30,838 nt of DNA from JBIOJM01 sp044450785. Lineage in GTDB: Bacteria; Planctomycetota; Planctomycetia; Isosphaerales; Isosphaeraceae. Made by a program: the position numbers and the translations under genes. The stretch lies in the NCBI GenBank assembly GCA_044450785.1, contig JBIOJM010000084.1:1-30838 (forward strand), read 5' to 3'. The notes beneath the pieces are model-generated. The model saw only the letters and a program-made list of their open reading frames with translations. It ran no database searches and had not been told where the DNA came from. Positions 16,341 through 22,989 of the stretch are shown piece by piece. Numbering within the stretch: position 1 is the stretch's first letter; every line of letters starts with the position of its first letter.

Positions 16341-16647
16341 CGATGCATCTCCTTAAGAAGTACCAAGCCGACGGAGCTTGAACGTCCCAGCTTTCCATCG
16401 GCTCAATGTCGGAACTGGGAAACCTGAGGAGCTTCCCGCAAGGTAGGGTAAATAATCCGCTGGCATTTTTCAAACCCCAATTGGTCTTTCGGGTCGCCGA
16501 CCGTTCTGATCGCCGCGGACCTTGAGGGTTCGTCGAGGCATTCAAAATGGAATGTAGGACATTGATGGCTTGCCCGGACGACCTGACGGCTCGGATAATC
16601 GGACATTGGAGCAAGTCGAACGGCCGGAACGACCTGGATCAACATGC
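16341..16647. other. Divergent intergenic region
   Basis: This 307-bp gap separates the Cys-rich gene (leftwards) from the third GT39-like gene (rightwards) and must hold both promoters. Apart from the AAGGAG site next to 16340, I see no convincing promoter boxes, repeats or conserved RNA. Confidence 0.4.
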
Positions 16648-19122
16648 ATGCACGAACCTGACGCCATCCTCGCCGGTGAATCGAGTCCGCTCGAGAGCGA
16701 GGGCCGGAGCCTGCGCGACCAGGGTTTGGTCACGGAGGGGGGACCCGGCGAGCAAGACCGCTTTCGTGGGATTTGGGGGCTGGGGCTGGCATCACTCGGT
16801 GTTCTGACGATCGCGCTGGCCGCACTGGTACCGACAGTCGGTGATTTCGGATTGACCTGGGACGAACCGGCGTATCGATATAGCCAGGTGATGTCGGCCC
16901 AGTGGTGGGAGCAACTGGGCCAGGTCCGATCCCGTCGTGACGCCGAGGATCTGCTCGACCCCTTCACGCTGCTCTACTTCTGGCCGTACGGACGTCACGG
17001 CATCAATTTCCACCCTCCCCTCGCTGGCCAGTTGAACCTGGCGACCTATGTGGTTTTTGGTCATTGGATGAAGGACATCCCCGCGCGGCGCATGGCGTCG
17101 GTCATCGAGTTTGCTCTGACGATCACGATCGGCTTTCACTTCCTCGCCCGCCGCTATGGAGGGTGGGTGGGGTTCGTCGCGGCCGGATCGCTCTTGTTGA
17201 TGCCCCGGCTCTACGGCCAGGCGCATCTGGTGGATACCGATACGCCCGGCTTGCTGCTCTGGACGGCGACGGCCCTGGTCTTCTGGAAAGGCCTGCACGA
17301 GCCGCACGCGCGCCGATGGCGGGTCGCCGTCGGCATCCTGCTCGGTCTGGCTTTCATCGAGAAAATGGGGGCGGTCGTGGTGCTGGTACCGCTGCTCCTT
17401 TGGCTGATCCTCGGGCACCTGCCGCGCACGTTCATGCGACCGGGGGGGCGAGCCGCCTGGATCGACGGTCTTTGCACGACGGGTGCGATGTTGGCCCCGC
17501 TGGCGCTGGCGTTCCAGCAGATCCAGATGCTGCAGCAGCGGCTCCGCCCGCCGTCGATGACCGACCTTTTCGTCGATCGCCCGGCGAGCGACTGGACGGG
17601 AGCGATCCTGGCGGTTCCGCTCTTGGTCTGGTTCGTCCGGCGCCTTCTAGGCCGGCTCTTCCCCAACCATCGGGTCTGGGGGGTGGAGCGGCCCGCGCTC
17701 GAGACGTGGACGGCGATCCTGGCCTTTGCTCCCTTGGTCGGATGGCTGGGCAACCCGGCCTGGTGGCGCGAGACACTCCCTCGTCTGGCCCACTATTACA
17801 CGCTCAGCGTCAGTGGCCGCCGCGGCGCACTCCCCGACATCCAGATCATCTACTTCGGTCAAATCTACGAATTCAGCCTTCCCTGGCATAATGCGTGGGT
17901 CCTGATGGGAATCACCGTCCCGATCGCAATCCTGGGCACCGGCTTGATCGGCCTGTTCTGGGCAATCGGGCAGATCCGCCGCGACCGGGTCCCGCTCTAC
18001 TTCCTCGTGCACTTTCTGACCTTGCCCGTGATCCGGATGCTCGAGACTCCGGCGCATGACGGTGTCCGGCTTTTCCTGCCAACCTTCTTCTTCCTGGCCG
18101 CGTTCGCCGGCTGGGGAGCGATCGCTCTGGCTGATGCCCTGGGGCGGCTGGTGCGCCTTCCCTCACGATTCACTCGATTGGCCTTGAGCGTTGCGGTACT
18201 GGGCTCGGCGGTGGTTCAGCTTGTGGGGATTCACCCGTACGAGCTGTCCTACTTCAACGAGCTGATCGGCGGTCCCCGCGCGGCCTGGGCGCGCGGTTTC
18301 GAGCTGACCTACTGGTACGATGCGTTCAACGGTCCGGTGCTCGAGGAGCTAAACCGCCGATTTCCCCCTGGCGCCGAGGTCGACTTCCTCAATGACTTGA
18401 CCAACACCTCCGGCATCGTCTTTCAAGACCACCAGGCCCTTGGCGCTTTGCGTAAGGACATCCGCCTGGTGTGGCGTCGAGACGACCGGTTCCCGTACGT
18501 CTGGCTCTTGACGCAGGATTCGAAGTCCTCTGCCTTGACGCGGCTCTTGTTCGCGATGCGACCCTGGTACACGAGCGAGCCGCGCCAGCTCGGCGGGGCG
18601 CGGGTTGCGTCGGTGGCTGACCCGGTGGCGGTCTCGCGAGCCTGGGCCTTGCGAATCGTGCTCGACACGGCCGATCGCAGCAAGGACGATCCTCCGGCGG
18701 CTCCTCCCTGGGTGCGCGACCATGCCCCCTGGCTGGCGCGCTTCTGGGGCGACGGACTGGTCAAGGCCAGGCGGCTCGCCCTCAATGAGACCATTCTCGA
18801 CTGGTCGCGTTCCGATCCCGAAGGGCTCCTGGCCGCGGCCCGGCACATCGCCGCGAAGCAGCCGCCCGAAGGGAACAAGGATGCGAAACGATTGATGGAA
18901 CTGCTCACAACCGAAACGAATCCGAACGGCCTCCGCCACTACTTCACCGAGAAACTGCTCCAATTGCGTCCCGAGGCCCTCGTCGAGGCGATCGAGCTGC
19001 TGAACACGCACCGCGACGAGATCGTGAGGGTGATGAGCCGATACGGCTACACGGATCCTCGGACGATCGGCGGGTATCTCGATCGCGACCTGCCCAATCC
19101 GAACATCCAGGGCGGCGGCTGA
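16648..19122 (+). CDS. Large GT39-like membrane glycosyltransferase with C-terminal extension
   Basis: An 824-residue protein from the ATG at 16648; an upstream TTG at 16570 would add 26 poorly supported residues. After a hydrophilic leader of about 40 residues and the first membrane segment (about 43-65), Asp72-Glu73 in LTWDEPAY is the GT-C acidic pair, and FHPPLAG (121-127) the following motif. HDGVRLFLPTFF and then LSYFNELIGG (533-542) and ELTYWYDAF match the paralogue at 14157. Beyond about residue 560 there is a soluble extension of roughly 260 residues not present in the shorter paralogue, largely helical and rich in Arg/Leu, with no domain I recognise. It is predicted to glycosylate an exported acceptor. 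The leader could instead be shorter if translation starts further downstream. Confidence 0.82.
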   Translation: MHEPDAILAGESSPLESEGRSLRDQGLVTEGGPGEQDRFRGIWGLGLASLGVLTIALAALVPTVGDFGLTWDEPAYRYSQVMSAQWWEQLGQVRSRRDAEDLLDPFTLLYFWPYGRHGINFHPPLAGQLNLATYVVFGHWMKDIPARRMASVIEFALTITIGFHFLARRYGGWVGFVAAGSLLLMPRLYGQAHLVDTDTPGLLLWTATALVFWKGLHEPHARRWRVAVGILLGLAFIEKMGAVVVLVPLLLWLILGHLPRTFMRPGGRAAWIDGLCTTGAMLAPLALAFQQIQMLQQRLRPPSMTDLFVDRPASDWTGAILAVPLLVWFVRRLLGRLFPNHRVWGVERPALETWTAILAFAPLVGWLGNPAWWRETLPRLAHYYTLSVSGRRGALPDIQIIYFGQIYEFSLPWHNAWVLMGITVPIAILGTGLIGLFWAIGQIRRDRVPLYFLVHFLTLPVIRMLETPAHDGVRLFLPTFFFLAAFAGWGAIALADALGRLVRLPSRFTRLALSVAVLGSAVVQLVGIHPYELSYFNELIGGPRAAWARGFELTYWYDAFNGPVLEELNRRFPPGAEVDFLNDLTNTSGIVFQDHQALGALRKDIRLVWRRDDRFPYVWLLTQDSKSSALTRLLFAMRPWYTSEPRQLGGARVASVADPVAVSRAWALRIVLDTADRSKDDPPAAPPWVRDHAPWLARFWGDGLVKARRLALNETILDWSRSDPEGLLAAARHIAAKQPPEGNKDAKRLMELLTTETNPNGLRHYFTEKLLQLRPEALVEAIELLNTHRDEIVRVMSRYGYTDPRTIGGYLDRDLPNPNIQGGG

Positions 19123-19214
19123 GAGACGGCCGCAGGTCGCGATTGATCAAGAGAAGGAGTAGCGGGGTGTTCCTTGGAGGGTTCCATGCCGCGGTTGCTT
19201 GCCCAAAAGGATTG

Positions 19215-19278
19215 ATCCGCGTTGATCCGCGGCGGTTGGTCTGTTGAGAAAAGATGGAAGCCGCGGATGAACGCGGAT
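19215..19278. repeat. Inverted repeat (REP-like), 18-bp arms
   Basis: Arms at 19215-19232 and 19261-19278 are complementary at 17 of 18 positions, with a 28-nt loop. Each arm also contains a tandem GATCCGCG/CGCGGATGAACG-type unit. This unit resembles a dispersed intergenic repeat common in planctomycete and related genomes. It lies downstream of the truncated kinase fragment and probably forms part of the sequence that replaced its 3' end. Confidence 0.6.
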
Positions 19279-19374
19279 GAACGCAGATCGGAGCACGTGG
19301 AATCGACCGCGACCATGGCGGGGTGCACAAGTTGGCAAAGGGACGGCGACGCTCGATCAAAAACGGCGGCTAAT

Positions 19375-19572
19375 GTTGTCCCCTCCACATAACGCATCGC
19401 GAAGTATTGCTGTCCCTCGTGCTCGCCCACCTCGTGGATCGGCACGATGTGCGGATGGTCGAGCGCGGCCGCCGACTCGGCCTCGGCGCGGAAGCGGGCC
19501 ACGTCGACCGGCGTTGCCAGCACGCCCTTGAGGATCATCTTCAAGGCCACGATCCGAGGGTCCACCCCTTGC
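19375..19572 (-). pseudogene. Ser/Thr protein kinase N-lobe fragment
   Basis: Read leftwards, this piece encodes VDPRIVALKMILKG (the ATP-binding lysine in VALK), VARFRAEAESAAALDHPHIV (the alpha-C glutamate), then VGEHEGQQYFAMRYVEGTTLA, which are the N-lobe and hinge of a Hanks-type kinase. The glycine-rich loop before it and the entire C-lobe after it (HRD, DFG) are missing. On its upstream side it runs directly into the truncated sigma-factor gene in another frame; on its downstream side kinase similarity ends near 19375 and unrelated repeat-like sequence follows. It cannot encode an active kinase. Confidence 0.8.
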
Positions 19573-20029
19573 AATGCTTGAGCACGACAACCTCGCGCAT
19601 CCGGTCGGGCAGCCGGCCCAAGGCGTCCACCAGCCGCAGCAACTCCTCGTTGCGGAGAAGCTGACGGCTCGGCGAGGTCTGGTCGGCCGCCAGCCAGGCC
19701 GCGAAGCCGGATGCCGATCGATCGAGGTCGGCCTCGATAGATCGCTCCAGGTGGATGTCCCGTTTGTCACGTTCATAATGCTTCACAGCGTCAGCCAGCG
19801 TGCTCGCCAGAATCCGCCTGAGCCACGCTGTCAGCACCTCGGAGTCGCGCGAGCGGAGCTCCTCGAACGCGGAATAGGCTCGGAGCATCGTCTGCTGGAC
19901 GACGTCCGACGGGTCGAGCTTCCCGCGCAGGCGGCGATCGAGGTGCAGCTCGGCCAGCACCTGCAAGTACCCGCGGAACGGCTCCAGGACGTCGCCCGTG
20001 TCGCTGGTCATCGGAATCATTTCGCCCAT
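19541..20029 (-). pseudogene. Truncated ECF-type sigma factor (planctomycete subfamily)
   Basis: About 162 residues from the ATG at 20029 (no good ribosome-binding site; ATGs at 20020 and 20011 are alternatives). Region 2 is present: RGYLQVLAELHLDRRLRGKLDPSDVVQQT, LRAYSAFEELR, LTAWLRRILASTLADAVKHY. Region 4 begins at LVDALGRLPDRMREVVVLKHCKGWTL, but the frame then enters the kinase fragment and stops, so most of the region 4.2 helix-turn-helix that binds the -35 element is missing. In planctomycetes such sigma genes commonly precede a Ser/Thr kinase gene, so an internal deletion that removed the end of one and the start of the other explains what is seen. Confidence 0.78.
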
Positions 20030-20272
20030 AGGAGTAAGAGACGACGTCGGCGCAGCAGTTGACCAAGAAATCCGGCTTCCTCTGATTTTTTTGCGAATCG
20101 CGGTCCGTGGCCCAGGGATTTGCATCCATCCAAATTGTAACCCGAAGGCAGAGCAGGCCCAACGTCCTTGAATGGGCGGTGAAGCGATCGGGATGGTGGG
20201 CCTTCCGACGTGGGGAACGACGTTCGACACGATCGACACGACGAGAATCCCGGAAGAATAAGACGAACCGGT

Positions 20273-20480
20273 GCCCCGAAGGGGCCAAAACAAATCAGCC
20301 CAGGGCGCCGCCCTGGGAAGAGGAATTCAAACGAAAAGTGAGCCCTGAAAGGGCGGCACAAATGAAGGCCCTGATTCATCCCGTGGACTGGCCGTTTCGC
20401 CCGTTCAGGGCTTGGTCCTGGGTGGTGGACGGGTTCCCAGGGCGTTGCCCTGGGCTGGTATGTTGCGGCCCCTTCGGGGC
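20273..20480. repeat. Triple-nested palindromic element (~208 bp)
   Basis: Three pairs of arms are nested about one centre: 20273-20286 with 20467-20480 (14/14 complementary), 20296-20318 with 20435-20457 (21/23), and 20341-20355 with 20398-20412 (14/15). The outer and second arms are each also nearly self-palindromic. Reading through it gives no credible protein. The whole 20030-20500 interval holds no other gene. It looks like a dispersed non-autonomous palindromic repeat; transposition signals such as target duplications were not found by eye. Confidence 0.75.
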
Positions 20481-20500
20481 GCGTGAAGGGCGGCTGAGGC

Positions 20501-20935
20501 TCACGCGATCAACATGGCACAGATGACCCCGCATGTGATGCAGAAGAGCAGTGAATTGAGCAGCAATCCCGCCACGAACCCACGATGCAAATTGACAAAG
20601 ATAGCCTGCGAAAGAATGACGGGCAGCGGTAGTGCCACAAAACAGGCCAAACCGAAAAGCAGTCCAGCGGGGAGCCCGTGTCCCATCCTCGACGTCAGGG
20701 TACTGCCGGTCATTGCGAACAGCACGGCGAACGCAAAACCGCTCGCCAGGGTGACGCAAGTGCTCAGAAAATACTCCCTGGGCCCTTCGGGACGCCAGGA
20801 GGCGGGCGTCAACCTCTGATAATCGTGAAACAGCCACGCGACCACAACCCACTCGATCACAACAGCCGTAACAGCCGACACGGCCCCAGCGATGAGGATC
20901 CGGCCGACTCCAATCTCTCCAAAGATCGACATCAT
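20501..20935 (-). CDS. Small four-helix membrane protein of unknown function
   Basis: A 144-residue protein; the ATG at 20935 follows GAGGTG at good spacing. It has about four hydrophobic segments (near 10-30, 55-75, 85-105, 118-142), short loops and a conserved-looking WRPEGPREY loop. I do not recognise the family. It begins 18 bases after the MFS transporter gene on the same strand and is probably in its operon. The nested palindrome lies immediately downstream of its stop. Confidence 0.65.
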   Translation of the reverse strand: MMSIFGEIGVGRILIAGAVSAVTAVVIEWVVVAWLFHDYQRLTPASWRPEGPREYFLSTCVTLASGFAFAVLFAMTGSTLTSRMGHGLPAGLLFGLACFVALPLPVILSQAIFVNLHRGFVAGLLLNSLLFCITCGVICAMLIA

Positions 20936-20953
20936 GGGAACACCTCGGATCAT

Positions 20954-22192
20954 CTATGCCCCGGTCCTCTCGCTCGCTCCAACCGATGGCTGCGCAGTCC
21001 CCAGCCGGAGACGCCAGGCCGTGTGACCCGCCAGCACCAGGGCGAGCAGGTCGACCCCGAACGCCCCCCAATAGGGCGCACCCGCTGAGACTTTCCCGAG
21101 CAGGACATTGGAGGTCGAGTAGCTAATCATCCGGGCGGCCGTCTGCGATGAACTGAGCGTCCCGAAAACGGCCCCCTGTTCATTTGCCGGCGTGATTCGC
21201 GAGACCAATCCGGAGATGCTCGGACTGAGCAGTCCTTGCCCGACGCCGAGCAGCATCATGGAACCAATCACCTCGGATGGACTCGAGACGAGCGACAGGC
21301 CGGCGAATCCGAGGCCGGCGAACCCGAGGACGGCAAGCACCAGCCCCGCCACGATCAGCCGCACTTCGCCGAAGCGAGGGACGAGCCGGCGGATCAACCC
21401 CCCCTGCACCACCGCACTCAAGAACCCGATCCCGGCGAAAGCGAACGCCGCCTTCTGTGCATCCCAGCGCATGCTGCTTTGCAAGAAAAGCGCGAAGGTC
21501 CCTTCAAACGCCGCGAAGGCGAAAACGGCGAGGAAGCCGGTCAGAACAAGCCGGCCGACCCCAGGGATCGTCATCGTGTCGACAATCCCCCGCCAGCTCA
21601 CGACGCGAGCCGTCTCCCGCACCTTGTTTTCCCCGGACCGCGACTCGGGAAGGCGAGTCAGAACGAGCACCCACGCCAGAGTCGAGAAGCCCGCGGCCAC
21701 CAGGAACGGCACGCGGAGCCGCCATTCTTGGGGCAGCGGCAAGCCGAGCAACACGCCCCCGAGTAAAGGTCCGAATACGAAACCCAGCCCGAACGCCATC
21801 CCAATCAATCCCATGCCTCGCGCCCGGTGCTCGGGCGCCGTCACATCGGCGACGTATGCCTGCGCGACCAGGATGTTGCCGCCCGAGGCGCCGTCGAGCA
21901 TCCGCGCCAGCAGCATCACCGAGAAATTTCGCGACAGACCCAAAATCAGAAACGAGAGGGCGGTCCCCGCCTGGCTGAAGATCAGGACCGGACGGCGTCC
22001 GTAGCGATCGCTCAGATGCCCCAGGATCGGGCCGGCCACGAGCTGGCACATCGGGTACGCCGAGAAGAGCAAGCCGATCTGCCACGCTTCAAACCCATAT
22101 TGCTTGGCAAACGGCGCCAAGAGCGGCATGACCAGCGAGAACCCGAGCAAGTCAACCAGCACGATCAGGACAATCACTCCAAGCGGCGTCAT
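20954..22192 (-). CDS. Major facilitator superfamily transporter, TetA/drug-proton antiporter type
   Basis: A 412-residue, twelve-helix transporter. The ATG at 22192 starts the first helix directly (MTPLGVIVLIVLVDLLG); a GGGAGG sequence lies 13 bases upstream. Helix 1 has the D-x-x-G-F-S-x-x-x-P-L pattern of TetA-like proteins, and motif A is GHLSDRYGRRPVL (58-70) in the loop between helices 2 and 3. Motif C-like glycines occur in FGLGFVFGPLLGG. Members export drugs or metabolites in exchange for protons; the substrate cannot be told. It is followed closely by the small membrane-protein gene. Confidence 0.88.
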   Translation of the reverse strand: MTPLGVIVLIVLVDLLGFSLVMPLLAPFAKQYGFEAWQIGLLFSAYPMCQLVAGPILGHLSDRYGRRPVLIFSQAGTALSFLILGLSRNFSVMLLARMLDGASGGNILVAQAYVADVTAPEHRARGMGLIGMAFGLGFVFGPLLGGVLLGLPLPQEWRLRVPFLVAAGFSTLAWVLVLTRLPESRSGENKVRETARVVSWRGIVDTMTIPGVGRLVLTGFLAVFAFAAFEGTFALFLQSSMRWDAQKAAFAFAGIGFLSAVVQGGLIRRLVPRFGEVRLIVAGLVLAVLGFAGLGFAGLSLVSSPSEVIGSMMLLGVGQGLLSPSISGLVSRITPANEQGAVFGTLSSSQTAARMISYSTSNVLLGKVSAGAPYWGAFGVDLLALVLAGHTAWRLRLGTAQPSVGASERTGA

Positions 22193-22277
22193 CGGCTGCG
22201 ATCTACCTCCCAATCCCGTGGTGTTCCAGCGTGCTGGTCAGCCGGCCCTCACCGACCTTGACCGGGAAACGGTCCCC

Positions 22278-22868
22278 TCACGTCAGCGGAACCCGGGCAT
22301 CCCTCTCGAGCGGAGCAGGCGGCCGTTCCGCTTCGTCCGGGCCCGCGGGCTCAGGCCCATACCGCGCTTCGCGGAGGCGATCGGCCCGGTCCTTCAACTC
22401 GGTCAGGAGCCGGACGTGAGCGACGATCACGGCATATTCCACGACGAAGGAACCGAGGTTGAACGCCATCGCCACCGCCGCGGAGCCCAGGTGCCAGACG
22501 AAATAGGCCGAGCCTCGGGTGTCGGCGGCGGCACCGAGCCACGCGGCCACGGCAATCAACGTCATGCTCCCCATGATGAACCGGAATGCCCGCCGTTTGT
22601 TCCTGGTCGCCTGCGCGCTGATCCAGTCGGGCAGTTGATAGACCTGAACGACTTCCTTGGCCCACTTGCCGGTCGCCACGAAGTACGTATAGACGATCGA
22701 ATGGATGCCCAGCAGGGCCACGACCGTCGCCAGTGAGAACAGGACGTGGACGCCCCGCGCGATCGCCCCCGGACCGTGTTCATCGCCGGTGGCGAAGAAA
22801 CCGAGCACGAAATCGGCGGCCAGCAGCGATCCCCCCGTGACGGCCATGACCAGGAAATAGCGAATCAT
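22278..22868 (-). CDS. Membrane protein of unknown function
   Basis: A 196-residue protein from the ATG at 22868 (an in-frame GTG at 22910 would add 14 polar residues). There are four hydrophobic segments in the first 155 residues (starting MIRYFLVMAVTGGS, then ARGVHVLFSLATVVALLG, MGSMTLIAVAAWLG and AMAFNLGSFVVEYAVIV), followed by a charged, Pro-rich cytoplasmic tail with a short helical ELKDRADRLREARYG segment. No family recognised. It lies 85 bases upstream of the MFS gene and may share its transcript. Confidence 0.65.
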   Translation of the reverse strand: MIRYFLVMAVTGGSLLAADFVLGFFATGDEHGPGAIARGVHVLFSLATVVALLGIHSIVYTYFVATGKWAKEVVQVYQLPDWISAQATRNKRRAFRFIMGSMTLIAVAAWLGAAADTRGSAYFVWHLGSAAVAMAFNLGSFVVEYAVIVAHVRLLTELKDRADRLREARYGPEPAGPDEAERPPAPLERDARVPLT

Positions 22869-22989
22869 CACGTCACCCAGCGTCGATCTGATCTCGCGTC
22901 GTGAAACCACGCCAGGCGGGAGCCGGCGATCGGAGCCTCACGCTCCAGGATGAACTCTAAGCTAAGCGAGATCGATGCGTCCTGGCAAC

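Noticed and set aside
20107..20526. Apparent 139-codon protein across the palindromic repeat
   Set aside because: Its sequence is dictated by the nested palindrome; translations of such repeats are common spurious annotations.
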